Positions 1 to 8,081 of a stretch of DNA of 64,000 nucleotides are shown one piece after another; the first letter of the stretch is position 1; each line of letters begins with the position of its first letter. The stretch comes from Bifidobacterium aesculapii. GTDB lineage: Bacteria > Actinomycetota > Actinomycetes > Actinomycetales > Bifidobacteriaceae. Under the pieces are notes generated by a model. That model saw only the letters and a program-made list of their open reading frames with translations, was not told the DNA's origin and ran no database searches. A program made the translations under genes and the position numbers. Location of the stretch: positions 18,402 to 82,401 of the forward strand of contig NZ_BCFK01000021.1 of NCBI RefSeq assembly GCF_001417815.1. Reading direction: 5' to 3'.

Positions 1-1
1 C

Positions 2-1519
2 GTGCCGCGCTACGGCGGCGACGTGCAGGCGATCCGGAGCACCGTTGGCGCGCTGCACACGCTCGCCAACGACGCGCTGCCGCTCATGGCCGACGCGGCG
101 AACGACATCAACCCGGACGCCATCAGCATGGCCGACGGCACCATCAGCGTGCCCGGCCTCGACACCGCCGTGCCCAAACTCGCGAAAGCGAACGCCGCTG
201 TGCTGCGTGCGAACAACGAGATGCAGTCCACCGACGGCGCGACGCTCGGCATGCTGCAACGGCAGCTCGAACCGGTGAAGGAGCAGTTCCTCACCCTCGC
301 CTCCACGAGCGACGGCATGGCGCGCGCCGCGCGGCTCCTGCCGTCCATGCTCGGCACCAATGGCGACGGGGCTCCGCGCAACTACCTGCTGCTCGCGCAG
401 AACAACGCGGAGATCCGCGCCACCGGCGGCATCGCCGGATCGTTGGGATTGCTGACCGTGACCGGAGGTCATGTCGAGATGCACGATTTCGTGCCGGCGG
501 CCGGATTCGAGAAGCTCGACCAACCGGTCGTGCAGCTCACCGACAATGAGAACACGATATACGGGGAACGGCTCGGCGAGTTCATGCAGGACGTGAACTT
601 CACGCCCGATTTCGCGCGGGCCGGCCAGATCGCCACCGCCATGTGGGGGGCGAAATACGGCGACCACGTGGACGGCGTGATCGCCATCGACCCCGTGTTC
701 CTGCAGCAGGTGCTCGCCGTGACCGGATCGGTCACGGTGACGCAGGGGGGCTATACGGCGACGCTGGACGGCGGCAACACGGCCTCCGTGCTGTTGAACG
801 AGGTGTACCACCAGCTGCAAGGCAACGACGATCAGGACGCGTTCTTCTCGAACGCCTCCAAAACCGCGTTCGACAAGATCCTCCACTCGTCCGGCGCCGA
901 TCCCGTGAAGCTCGGCAAGGCCGTCATGAACGCCGCGAAGGGCGGCCACTTCTACGTGTGGAGCGCGAACGCGGACGAGCAGAAACTGCTCGCCGGCACC
1001 ACGGTGGGCGGCACGCTCGTCACCAAGGATTCCGGCGCGTATCTCGGCATCGGCGGCGCGGCGCCGCAACAGGTGATCGGCGTGTACTACAACGACTCGA
1101 TGGCCTCCAAAATGGACTGGTACCTCGACCGCAAGGTGGAGGACAAGCTCGTCGAGACCTATGCGGACGGCAGCGAGAAGCACGAGGTGACCATCACCAT
1201 GCGCAACACGCTCGACGCCTCGCAGGTCGATTCACTGCCCGGGTATGTGGTCGGCACGTTGGAGAACGGCGCCGTGAAGGGCAACGTGCAGTTCATCAAC
1301 TACCTGTACGCGCCGGCCGGCGGCGGCATCCCCGACTATGCGGCCGGGCCGAACGGCGAGAAGGGCGACGTGTACGCCCTGCACGACGGGCTCACCGTGA
1401 TCGCCAAGCAGATCAGTCTTGCGCCGGGGGAGACGTATCAGGTGAAGGCGACCGTGGTCACCGCGCCCCATGCGGTGGGCGGGAAGACCGTGGTGCGCGA
1501 GACCGCGCACGCACGGTAG
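2..1519 (+). CDS. DUF4012 domain protein, 5' end cut by window edge
   Basis: The reading frame is open to the left edge, so the true start and any N-terminal membrane anchor lie outside the window; 505 residues remain. The central part carries the DUF4012 signature, a stretch reading NYLLLAQNNAEIRATGG near residues 125-141, followed by the conserved 'DGVIAIDPVFLQQVL' type segment. DUF4012 proteins are usually membrane-anchored extracellular proteins of Actinobacteria and Firmicutes, often near exopolysaccharide or envelope genes. Their biochemical role is not established. The next gene, on the other strand, is also a membrane protein. Family assignment is firm; function is unknown. Confidence 0.85.
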   Translation: MPRYGGDVQAIRSTVGALHTLANDALPLMADAANDINPDAISMADGTISVPGLDTAVPKLAKANAAVLRANNEMQSTDGATLGMLQRQLEPVKEQFLTLASTSDGMARAARLLPSMLGTNGDGAPRNYLLLAQNNAEIRATGGIAGSLGLLTVTGGHVEMHDFVPAAGFEKLDQPVVQLTDNENTIYGERLGEFMQDVNFTPDFARAGQIATAMWGAKYGDHVDGVIAIDPVFLQQVLAVTGSVTVTQGGYTATLDGGNTASVLLNEVYHQLQGNDDQDAFFSNASKTAFDKILHSSGADPVKLGKAVMNAAKGGHFYVWSANADEQKLLAGTTVGGTLVTKDSGAYLGIGGAAPQQVIGVYYNDSMASKMDWYLDRKVEDKLVETYADGSEKHEVTITMRNTLDASQVDSLPGYVVGTLENGAVKGNVQFINYLYAPAGGGIPDYAAGPNGEKGDVYALHDGLTVIAKQISLAPGETYQVKATVVTAPHAVGGKTVVRETAHAR

Positions 1520-1583
1520 ATGGCGCCACGCACGGACGTGTACGCGTAAATGCCCGAATAGTGAGATGGCTTTGCTGGGACGT

Positions 1584-1958
1584 CTACTGCAGGGCCTGCA
1601 GTCCGATCATTGCGGCCGCGCCTCCCATGCAGACGATGATGAGCAGCACCATGTCCAATCGGAACAGGAACCGTTCCCTGCGGTGGCGGCGCTTGATGCG
1701 CTCGATGTGCTCCTTGTTCAGGCGGTGCCCATGATGGCGGCGCTCAGCCTTCTCCTCCACGGCGATCACCGGCACCTCCTTGTCGACGGCGTTCATGTCG
1801 ATGACCTGCTGCTGCGCATGCTTCTGGTCGTGCGACGATTCGACCTCAGGCTCTTCCTGCGGCTTGTCCGTCGACTCCTCCCGCGGCATGCGGCTCAGTC
1901 GATTCCTCTCCGACTGCGGTGGTCGGTTCGGCTGCAGTGCCTGCTCTCTCTCAGCCAT
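1584..1958 (-). CDS. Small single-pass membrane protein, function unknown
   Basis: A 124-residue protein starting MAEREQALQ. I chose this start over one eight codons upstream because a GGGAGA ribosome-binding site sits about 8 nt before it. Residues 1 to about 100 are hydrophilic and charged (many E, K, R, H). One hydrophobic segment (FRLDMVLLIIVCMGGAAAMIG) lies at the very C-terminus, so the protein is probably tail-anchored with its charged part in the cytoplasm. It lies convergent with the DUF4012 gene. I do not recognise a family. Confidence 0.7.
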   Translation of the reverse strand: MAEREQALQPNRPPQSERNRLSRMPREESTDKPQEEPEVESSHDQKHAQQQVIDMNAVDKEVPVIAVEEKAERRHHGHRLNKEHIERIKRRHRRERFLFRLDMVLLIIVCMGGAAAMIGLQALQ

Positions 1959-2143
1959 CCTTGTATCTCCCCGATGCGGCATGATTATCGATTTCGGGCC
2001 AAATCATAGGCCTGACGGACACCATGTTACCCCGTTGTTAACCTCGGTCCCTACCGTTTCGTCACCCCCGGTGCTAGGCTGTACCGCAGAGGGAAGAGAG
2101 TGAAGATTCCTTCTCCGCCGCAAATTGAAGTGCATTATGCGTC

Positions 2144-2166
2144 GTGTGCAAAGGGGATTTGCACAC
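2144..2166 (+). promoter_or_regulatory. Inverted repeat in the 5' leader of the secreted-protein gene
   Basis: Perfect 9-bp arms (GTGTGCAAA / TTTGCACAC) around a 5-nt centre, ending only a few bases before the ribosome-binding site of the gene at 2182. It could be an RNA hairpin controlling ribosome access or an operator. A TAGGCT -10-like hexamer lies about 70 bp upstream, so the repeat would be in the transcribed leader. Confidence 0.45.
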
Positions 2167-2181
2167 CGGAAGGATAGAGAG

Positions 2182-2742
2182 ATGAAGAAGATTTCCGCCG
2201 TTATGGCCGCCGTCGCGGCCCTGCTGTTCTCCGTGTTCGCGTTCGCCCCGACTGCCATGGCCGCCCCGTACTCCGCGACCATCACCCCGGGCACCTCCGA
2301 GGGTTCCGCCACCATCACCGTGACGATTGACGAGGCCACCGCCGAGGCGTACCCGTACGTCGCCATCCAGTACGATGACACTCAGGTCTCTGAGGTGACC
2401 CCGGTCGCTCTGAAGACCACCACGTGGTACAAGGTCACCGACACGTTCGAGAAGAACGGTTCCAACTGGGAGAAGACCTTCAAGGTCAAGACCCTGAACT
2501 GCAAGGATGCCGTCGTCACCGTCCTCGGCGCCAAGGCTGCCAATGGCGCCGGTGCGGAGGAAATCGGTAAGCAGACCGTGAGCTTCGCCAACACCTGCCC
2601 GGCCGGTCAGGGCGGCTCCAGCACCGGTGCCAGCACCACCGCGAAGACCGGTGTCACTGTGCTCCCGTACGCTGTGGCCGTCGTGCTGATGGCCGCCGCC
2701 GGCGCCGCCATGTTCGCCGTCCGCAAGAACAGCACCCGCTGA
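2182..2742 (+). CDS. Secreted or wall-associated protein with signal peptide and C-terminal sorting-like tail
   Basis: A 186-residue protein. The start MKKISAVM is preceded by AAGGA at good spacing; an in-frame upstream ATG lacks this. A signal peptide ends near residue 27 (TAMA|APY). The mature part is an all-beta-looking domain with two cysteines (LNCKD and NTCPAG) that could form a disulphide. The tail is a sorting-signal layout: a TTAKTG motif, a hydrophobic stretch (VLPYAVAVVLMAAAGAAMFAV) and a basic end (RKNSTR). The motif departs from LPXTG; it resembles the LAXTG class with the leading Leu lost. It is probably sortase-anchored or simply membrane-anchored. It is a single gene with its own promoter region and terminator. 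Function unknown. Confidence 0.8.
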   Translation: MKKISAVMAAVAALLFSVFAFAPTAMAAPYSATITPGTSEGSATITVTIDEATAEAYPYVAIQYDDTQVSEVTPVALKTTTWYKVTDTFEKNGSNWEKTFKVKTLNCKDAVVTVLGAKAANGAGAEEIGKQTVSFANTCPAGQGGSSTGASTTAKTGVTVLPYAVAVVLMAAAGAAMFAVRKNSTR

Positions 2743-2790
2743 AATCGCGCTGGCCGGTTCAGGGCGTACACGCTGAATGACCGGTGATTC

Positions 2791-2820
2791 AAGCCCCCGA
2801 CCGTAAGGCCGGGGGCTTTT
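2791..2820 (+). terminator. Rho-independent terminator
   Basis: A GC-rich hairpin (AGCCCCCG... CGGGGGCT with a GTAA loop) followed directly by TTTT, 48 bp after the stop of the secreted-protein gene. Confidence 0.85.
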
Positions 2821-2832
2821 CGTTTCCTTTCG

Positions 2833-2838
2833 TATAAT
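2833..2838 (+). promoter_or_regulatory. -10 box (TATAAT) of the pqqD-like relic
   Basis: A perfect TATAAT lies 52 bp before the ATG at 2890, right after the preceding terminator. The promoter has therefore outlived the gene it served. No convincing -35 box. Confidence 0.5.
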
Positions 2839-2889
2839 GCGATAAGGGAAACCGTCGGATGGCCGGAAAGGCCTGACGGGGAAGGACGC

Positions 2890-3012
2890 ATGCAGGCCAT
2901 CAAACAAGGATTCGTCATGCGCGATGGGCGGGTCAGACCGTCATCATCGCGACCGGTGAGGCGTCGAAGTCATTCCAAGGCATGATCCGCATGAACGCCA
3001 TCGGCACGCCAT
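2890..3012 (+). pseudogene. Frameshifted, truncated PqqD-family gene
   Basis: An ATG with a good ribosome-binding site (GGGGAAGGAC) opens MQAIKQGFVMRD. The frame then derails, but in the next frame the text resumes as AGQTVIIATGEASKSFQGMI and RMNAIG. Joined at about 2925, this reads like the N-terminal half of PqqD-family proteins, which typically show GFV-R-IAG--VVV--G-A--F-GMI-LN-TGAF. A one-base loss near 2925 explains the break. The expected C-terminal half does not follow; after 3012 I find nothing PqqD-like in any frame. PqqD-like proteins act as leader-peptide recognition partners in peptide-modification systems, so this may be the last trace of such a locus. The family call rests on pattern memory only. 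Confidence 0.5.
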
Positions 3013-3039
3013 CGTGCGTGTACTGCGCCTGTCCGGCTG

Positions 3040-3067
3040 GAAAGGGCTCCACCGCGAGCCCTTTCCG
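3040..3067. other. Hairpin in the gene-free stretch 2743-3209
   Basis: A 10-bp perfect inverted repeat (GGAAAGGGCT / AGCCCTTTCC, 8-nt loop) just after the pqqD-like relic. There is no T-run on either side. The 2743-3209 stretch otherwise holds only the terminator, the relic and the long inverted repeat at 3134. Confidence 0.4.
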
Positions 3068-3133
3068 AGACCGGCTGATTCGGTGCCCTCTACAGGCGTT
3101 TTCTTCGCCGACGCAAACGGCCATTCCCAGATC

Positions 3134-3187
3134 GTAATGAGAGTGGGGGTGCGGTTCAGGATTGAACCGCACCCCCACTCTCATTAC
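3134..3187. terminator. Very long perfect inverted repeat, probable transcript end of the Rpf-like gene
   Basis: Two perfectly complementary 24-nt arms (3134-3157 and 3164-3187) flank a 6-nt loop (AGGATT). It starts 22 bp past the stop of the minus-strand Rpf-like gene, as expected for a terminator or a 3' stabilising stem. Neither side has a T-tract, so intrinsic termination is uncertain. Confidence 0.5.
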
Positions 3188-3209
3188 GCCGCTCGGGCGT
3201 GCTGACGGA

Positions 3210-4208
3210 TCAGTAGCTGTGATGCGACTGCCAGTAGGTGTAGGCGCCGGTGATGCCGCCGTAGCGACCGTTGCAGTAGCTCACGAACCACTTGAACTGG
3301 GTCTGGTAGTTATCCGCCCAGTCGGCGCCGGCGGAGGCCATCTTCGAGCCGGGCAGCGCCTGCGGCAGACCGTAGGCACCGGAGGAGGCGTTCGTGGCGT
3401 GCGGGTTCCAGCCGGACTCGTGGTTGATGATGTACACGGCGGCCGTGAAGTCCGCTTCGCTGTAGCCGTTATCGATGAGCCAGTCATGCGCCCACGACTG
3501 CATCTCCGAAGCCGGCACCGTGGTGCCGAGCGAGTTGGAGGAGGACGAACCCGACGAGGAGCCGGACGACGAACCGGTGCCGACGAGCACGATGCGGTCG
3601 GTCGGAGCCTCTTTCACGTAGGAGGCGAACACGTTCGACGAAACGACCTTGCCGCCCGCACGGGTGACGAGGCTCGTGGTCTCCATCGTGCCGGCCTTGC
3701 CTTCCTGCTGGACCTTCTCCTGACCCTTCGGCAGCGCCTCGGTCTCCTTCTTCACCGTGTTGAACGCGATTTCGCTGTCGCTGGTCTCCAACGTGGCGCC
3801 CGCACGTTCGATGGTGATGACCGTGGACTCGGTGACCTTCGTGTCAAGCGAAGGGGAGACCGCGTCATCCGGGTCGAGCACGATGTCGCCCGCCTCGAGC
3901 ACGGACTTCACGTCGGTGAAATCGTCACCCAGCACGGTGCGTGACTTGCCGTTGATCTTGACGGTCACATAGGAGGTGTTGCCGTTGAGATCACCACGCG
4001 CGCCGCCACGGGAGACACCGAGGGCGTTGCTGTCGGTGGCGGAGAATTCGGTGACCGCGGCATGCTCGTTCGACTGCTGGTAGAAGTTCCTCGACACGAT
4101 GCCGGCACCCGCAAGCATGCCCACCGTCGCGACGATGGCCGCGACACGCGCCCACTGGCGCTTGCTCAGGGATTTGAGGGTGGGCGTCTTCTTGCGATGA
4201 TTCGCCAT
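3210..4208 (-). CDS. Secreted Rpf/aggregation-factor-like muralytic protein with DUF348 and G5 domains
   Basis: A 332-residue protein. The start MANHRKK is fixed by AAGGAG 5 nt upstream. A signal anchor lies at about residues 20-42. It is followed by a ubiquitin-like DUF348 domain (about 68-125), a G5-type domain (about 128-205) and a Ser/Gly linker. The C-terminal lysozyme-like domain reads VYIINHESGWNPHATN..GAYGLPQALPG. In this family the Glu of HESGWNP is the expected catalytic acid for peptidoglycan cleavage. This layout matches actinobacterial resuscitation-promoting-factor-like and aggregation-promoting-factor proteins, which remodel peptidoglycan during growth or resuscitation. It is a single gene; its leader is about 65 nt from a TACACT box. 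The substrate is inferred from family. Confidence 0.85.
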   Translation of the reverse strand: MANHRKKTPTLKSLSKRQWARVAAIVATVGMLAGAGIVSRNFYQQSNEHAAVTEFSATDSNALGVSRGGARGDLNGNTSYVTVKINGKSRTVLGDDFTDVKSVLEAGDIVLDPDDAVSPSLDTKVTESTVITIERAGATLETSDSEIAFNTVKKETEALPKGQEKVQQEGKAGTMETTSLVTRAGGKVVSSNVFASYVKEAPTDRIVLVGTGSSSGSSSGSSSSNSLGTTVPASEMQSWAHDWLIDNGYSEADFTAAVYIINHESGWNPHATNASSGAYGLPQALPGSKMASAGADWADNYQTQFKWFVSYCNGRYGGITGAYTYWQSHHSY

Positions 4209-4318
4209 AATGCTCCTTAGATTTCGTTGTGCCGCCCGTTCTATTGGATGCGCACGCGGCACTCACTAATCCACCAGTGTAGATGGCGTGTTGAACATTG
4301 CGTGAACGGGTCGGCGAC

Positions 4319-4339
4319 CGGTGACGCTCTCCGGCGTCA
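4319..4339 (-). terminator. Hairpin at the end of the 546-residue surface-protein gene
   Basis: A GTGACGC / GCGTCAC stem with a short loop overlaps the stop codon of the gene at 4337-5977. There is no clear T-run. Possible transcript end. Confidence 0.3.
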
Positions 4340-5977
4340 CTCGACCTCGTCCTGGGTGGAATTGCCGCCGCCGTTGTTGTTGCCGCTGCCGGCACCGGTC
4401 TGGTTGCCGCTGCCGGTGTTGCCGCTTTCCTGACTGCCGTTGCCGTTGTTGGTCTGTCCGCCATTGTTGGTCTGGCCGCCGGTGTTGCCACCGTTGTTGG
4501 TCTGGCCGGTGTTGTCGCCGGTCTGGTTGCCGGTGTTGCCGGTCTGGTTGCCGGTGTTGCCGTAATACGGGTTGCCGGTGTTGCCGTAGTACTGGTAGGT
4601 GTTGCCGTTGCCGTAATACCGGTAGGTGCTCTGCGTGTAGGCGTTCATCGAATCGTTGACCGCCGTGGATGCGTTCTGCAGGTCGGTCTGCGCCTGCGTG
4701 AGGTCGGCCAGCTTCGGGTCGGTCGCCTTGAGTAGCGCGTCCGCTTTGTCGACGGCCGCCTGCAGGGTCTGGCGCGTCGCGTCGTCCGCCACCGCGCCCT
4801 CGCTGTTCGTCAGCAGGGTCTTCGCGTCCGCCACGGCCTGTTTCAGCGTTTTCTTCGCGGCGTCGGTATCCGCCTTGGTCTTCTTCGCCTGACTATCGGT
4901 CACGGCCTTCACCGCAGCGGTGAGCGTCTTCGTGTCGGATCTGATTGTGCTGGCGAGCTGTGCGTTCTGCTTCGCGTTCGCGTTGAGCTGCGCGACCGGC
5001 AGCGTGGCCGTGCAGGCGTGCGTCGCATCCGTGGATTCGACGTCGTCGACGGCGTTCGTGAGCTTCGCCAGCGTCGAGGAGTCGGCGAGCTGGTCCGCCG
5101 GAATCTTCTGCGTGGTCTGTGCCTTCTCCAGTTCGGACGCCAACGCGTCGTTCGCCTTCGTCGCATCGTTCGCCGCGCTCTTGCATGCGGCGACCGCGGC
5201 GTTCAGCTGGGACTCGCGCTCCGTGCGCTGGAAGTAGCCGAACGCGGTCACGCCGGCCACGGCGGCGATCACCGCTATGGCGCCGACGCCGATGAGCAGC
5301 TTCTTGCGCGGGGAGATCGGCGGTTCCGCAGCCGCCTCGGCCGCTTCACCCGTGCCATCCCCGCCACCTGACGGCGGTTCGATACGGTCGCTCGTCCCCT
5401 CGATGATGCCGCGCAGGCCGGAGCCCTCCTGCGACGCGTCGGCGACCGCGCCCAACGCGTCCGGAGCGATGACGGTCGTCTCCTGCTGCGCGAACGCCGC
5501 ATCCGCCGCCGCACGCGACGAGCCCGCACCCACCGGGGGCAGCACCGTCGTCTCCGACGTGGCCGTGGCCTGCGGGGCCGGCACCGGCGACTGTGCTAGC
5601 GGCGACGAGAACGTCGGATGATCGGCCTCCCACGCCTCGACACCGTGCCCGGGCTTGTTCACCGGCTCGCCGGACGAGGTGGAACGCGGCGCGGAAGCGG
5701 CGCCTGCCCCCTGCACGGGAATCGCGTCTGCCGCGGGAACAGTGCCGTCAGCCGGTGTGGCATCCGTCGCGTCGTCGCCCGTGCCGTCCACCTCCGGGAA
5801 CGACAACGCCCCCGTCCGCGCCTGAGACACATCCGCATCATCGATCGACGGGAACGTGAGCGCGGGAATGTCCCAGTCGCCTTCGTCCCCCGCACTCAGC
5901 AACGATGCCGGCGACTCGCCGAAAATCGGCTCGTCCGGCTGTTGCTTGGTGCCATCCTCCACATGCTTGTCCGCCAT
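4337..5977 (-). CDS. Membrane-anchored protein with helical stalk and Asn/Gly/Thr/Gln-rich tail
   Basis: A 546-residue protein; TAGGAG lies 5 nt before the ATG. Residues 1 to about 230 are acidic, disordered, Pro/Ala/Glu-rich and probably cytoplasmic. One membrane segment follows (KLLIGVGAIAVIAAVAGVTAFGYF, about 231-254). Residues about 255-450 are Ala/Lys/Asp/Thr-rich, with heptad-like helical content resembling FIVAR-type repeats of surface proteins. The last 90 residues are Tyr/Asn/Gly/Thr/Gln low complexity built on YYGNTGN and NTGGQTNN units; they are repetitive at DNA level and so prone to slippage. The topology suggests an extracellular stalk with a sticky tip. I do not recognise the protein and infer no enzymatic function. 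Confidence 0.75.
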   Translation of the reverse strand: MADKHVEDGTKQQPDEPIFGESPASLLSAGDEGDWDIPALTFPSIDDADVSQARTGALSFPEVDGTGDDATDATPADGTVPAADAIPVQGAGAASAPRSTSSGEPVNKPGHGVEAWEADHPTFSSPLAQSPVPAPQATATSETTVLPPVGAGSSRAAADAAFAQQETTVIAPDALGAVADASQEGSGLRGIIEGTSDRIEPPSGGGDGTGEAAEAAAEPPISPRKKLLIGVGAIAVIAAVAGVTAFGYFQRTERESQLNAAVAACKSAANDATKANDALASELEKAQTTQKIPADQLADSSTLAKLTNAVDDVESTDATHACTATLPVAQLNANAKQNAQLASTIRSDTKTLTAAVKAVTDSQAKKTKADTDAAKKTLKQAVADAKTLLTNSEGAVADDATRQTLQAAVDKADALLKATDPKLADLTQAQTDLQNASTAVNDSMNAYTQSTYRYYGNGNTYQYYGNTGNPYYGNTGNQTGNTGNQTGDNTGQTNNGGNTGGQTNNGGQTNNGNGSQESGNTGSGNQTGAGSGNNNGGGNSTQDEVE

Positions 5978-6022
5978 ATGCTCCTACACCCCCATACTTA
6001 TGCTGCCCCATATCATAGCGTG

Positions 6023-6054
6023 CCGGGTGGCTCGCGCATACGAAAGCCGCCCGG
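6023..6054 (-). terminator. Hairpin downstream of thioredoxin
   Basis: A 10-bp stem (CCGGGTGGCT / AGCCGCCCGG, one G-U pair) with a 12-nt loop directly follows the thioredoxin stop and precedes the next gene. No T-run. Confidence 0.35.
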
Positions 6055-6057
6055 CCG

Positions 6058-6423
6058 CTACTCGGCCTGCGCGGCCCCGGCCTGCGCCGCGTTCAGGTCG
6101 AGCTTCTTCACCTGACCGATCAGATCGTCGAGATCCTCGGCACGCAGCGCGCCCGCCTGCTGGAACACCACCTGGCCGGACTTGACAATCATCAGCGTCG
6201 GCACCGCCTGGATGCCCGCGGCCGCCGCCAGATCCTGATTCTGATCGATGTCCACCTTCGCGAACACGATGCCCTTGTTCTCCGGCCTGTCGCTCGCCTC
6301 CTCGTAGATCGGGCCGAACGCGCGGCACGGACCGCACCATGTCGCCCAGAAATCGACGAACACGATGTCGTTGCCGGTGATGGTCTGCTCGAACTCAGCC
6401 GAAGTGATCTGCGTAGTGGCCAT
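6058..6423 (-). CDS. trxA: Thioredoxin
   Basis: A 121-residue cytoplasmic thiol-disulphide oxidoreductase. The start MATTQI follows AAGGAG with a 6-nt spacer; the longer frame upstream has no ribosome-binding site. The canonical active site WCGPC is at residues 29-33, after the FWAT strand. The cis-proline loop AVPTLM and the FAKVDID strand are present, and the length is typical for a single thioredoxin domain plus a short Ala-rich tail. No reductase gene is adjacent. It probably supplies electrons to peroxidases or reductases. Assignment is secure; which paralogue it is cannot be told from here. Confidence 0.95.
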   Translation of the reverse strand: MATTQITSAEFEQTITGNDIVFVDFWATWCGPCRAFGPIYEEASDRPENKGIVFAKVDIDQNQDLAAAAGIQAVPTLMIVKSGQVVFQQAGALRAEDLDDLIGQVKKLDLNAAQAGAAQAE

Positions 6424-6584
6424 GGAATCTCCTTGAATCGCGGGTGCCGCAATGCCGACGGACGCCCATATGGAAACTGCTCCCGGCATCCAAGCAAACC
6501 AGCACGGGCGAACAACACGCGAGCGCCACGCGGCCGATTGGGCTGAAGGCTGACCGCCGCGCACACGCCGTCACACTGCCGCGC

Positions 6585-6590
6585 GATAAT
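6585..6590 (+). promoter_or_regulatory. -10 box of a leaderless transcript (GATAAT)
   Basis: GATAAT ends 7 nt before the ATG at 6598 and no Shine-Dalgarno is present. Transcription would begin at or within a base or two of the start codon. Confidence 0.55.
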
Positions 6591-6597
6591 GGGACGC

Positions 6598-7224
6598 ATG
6601 CCAGTGATGAATGATGAGGTGCCGGACGAAGGCGACTTCGACGCCGACCGTCCGCGCGGGGAATTCGACCACGTCACCCCGGAGGATTTCATCCGTGGAT
6701 CAGGCCACGGCAATCCCCCCGGATGGCTCGACCCCGCGGACATCAACCGCGCCCGCAGCCAGATGCCCATCGCGTACGTGGAGATCGTGCCCGTGCGCAC
6801 CGACGAATTCGGCCGTGTCGCGCAGGTCGGCTCCCTGCTGCGCGTCACCGACGACGGCTCCATCGAACGCGCCGTGATCTCCGGCCGCGTGCTCTTCCAC
6901 GAGACGCTGCGCGAAGCCATCGCACGCAACGTCGCCAAAGACCTCGGCGACATCGCCCTGCCCATGCTGCCCGTCAACCTGCAGCCCTTCACCGTCGCCG
7001 AATTCTTCCCCACGCCAGGGCTCAGCGAATACTACGACCCGCGCCAGCACGCCATCGCGCTGTGCTACGTGGTGCCCATCGCCGGCGACTGCCGCCCGCA
7101 GGACGAAACCCTCGACGTCGAATGGGTCGACCCCCACTCCGACATGCTCGCCACCTTCCTCGACCAGATGACCAACGGCCACGACCGCATCGTGCGCAAA
7201 GCCCTCGAATACTGCGGGGCATGA
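6598..7224 (+). CDS. DUF4916 / Nudix-fold family protein
   Basis: A 208-residue protein. I chose ATG 6598 because a -10 box stands 7 nt upstream and no Shine-Dalgarno is visible; 6589 and 6607 are alternatives. The sequence (IAYVEIVPVRTDEFGRVAQVGSL.., VISGRVLFHETLREAI, YYDPRQHAIALCYVVPI) matches the actinobacterial DUF4916 group, a Nudix-like fold lacking a fully canonical Nudix box. Its stop overlaps an ATG, and it leads a tight trio with an alpha/beta hydrolase and NudC, suggesting a shared nucleotide or cofactor clean-up role. Substrate unknown. Confidence 0.8.
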   Translation: MPVMNDEVPDEGDFDADRPRGEFDHVTPEDFIRGSGHGNPPGWLDPADINRARSQMPIAYVEIVPVRTDEFGRVAQVGSLLRVTDDGSIERAVISGRVLFHETLREAIARNVAKDLGDIALPMLPVNLQPFTVAEFFPTPGLSEYYDPRQHAIALCYVVPIAGDCRPQDETLDVEWVDPHSDMLATFLDQMTNGHDRIVRKALEYCGA

Positions 7225-7238
7225 AAGGAACCGACCCG

Positions 7239-8081
7239 ATGTTCACCATCCACAACCGCATCCTGCGCGACGGCGACGGCACGCCGCTCATCCTCGTCAA
7301 CGCCTACCCGGTCGACGGCCGCATGTGGACCGTCTGCGCCGAACGGATCGCCGCGCTCGCCGACGAGGCCGGTCTGCCCGCGTTCCCCATCTGGGCTCCG
7401 GACATGCCCGGCTCCGGGCTTTCCCCGGCCCCCTCCGACGCCGCATCCGGCCGCCGCGCCGCCAACGGCTCCTACCCGGACGCGCTCGACCGCATGGCCG
7501 AATCCTACGTGGAGCTCCTCTACCGCGGCGGCTATGAGAAGGCCGTGTGGGCGGGACTGTCCATGGGAGGCTACCTCGTCACCGACCTGTACCGCCTCCA
7601 CCCCGAAACCGTGGCCGGCATCGCCCTGTGCGACACCATGGCCGCATCCGACGGCGTCGGCGGCGAAGCCCGACTCGCCACGTCCGACGCATGCGAGCAG
7701 ACCGATTCGGTCGAACCGGTCATGCACTTCGCGCAACCCGCCGACGGCGACTCCACCGTGAAGAAGACGCCCGAGTTCATCGAGACCATGACCGCGTGGA
7801 TTCGCGACCAGAACCCCGCCGGACTCGCCTGGCGACAGCGCATGACCTACGGGCGCACCGACCTCGCCGGCGTGCCCGAGACCGTGCGCGTGCCGGTCGC
7901 CGTCGTCTCCGGCGAACTCGACCCGACCTCGAATCCGTCCGTCATGCGCCCGCTCGCCGAACGCATCGGCGGGAATGCGACCTTCACCGCCATCGCCGAC
8001 TGCGGCCACTTCAGCGCCGTCGAACACCCCGACACCGTCGCCGCCGCGCTCGTCGACCTCGTGGGAAGGGTGAACGCATGA
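7239..8081 (+). CDS. Alpha/beta-fold hydrolase
   Basis: A 280-residue protein. I chose ATG 7239 because AAAGGA lies 9 nt before it; ATG 7221, overlapping the previous stop, is an alternative. The nucleophile elbow GLSMGG puts the catalytic Ser at residue 108. A late CGHFSAVEHP gives the expected catalytic His at 257, and the acid is probably the Asp of SGELDPTSN. An oxyanion-type segment precedes (NAYPVDGRMW). It has the size and layout of soluble esterases and related hydrolases. It is the middle gene of the trio, and its stop overlaps the start of nudC. Substrate cannot be inferred. Confidence 0.88.
   Translation: MFTIHNRILRDGDGTPLILVNAYPVDGRMWTVCAERIAALADEAGLPAFPIWAPDMPGSGLSPAPSDAASGRRAANGSYPDALDRMAESYVELLYRGGYEKAVWAGLSMGGYLVTDLYRLHPETVAGIALCDTMAASDGVGGEARLATSDACEQTDSVEPVMHFAQPADGDSTVKKTPEFIETMTAWIRDQNPAGLAWRQRMTYGRTDLAGVPETVRVPVAVVSGELDPTSNPSVMRPLAERIGGNATFTAIADCGHFSAVEHPDTVAAALVDLVGRVNA

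Noticed and set aside
2933..3184. Possible 83-codon gene on the minus strand
   Set aside because: It opens inside the long inverted repeat and lies opposite the PqqD-like text, with no ribosome-binding site.
3134..3187. Terminal inverted repeat of an insertion sequence
   Set aside because: The arms are only 6 nt apart with nothing between them, and no transposase gene is nearby.
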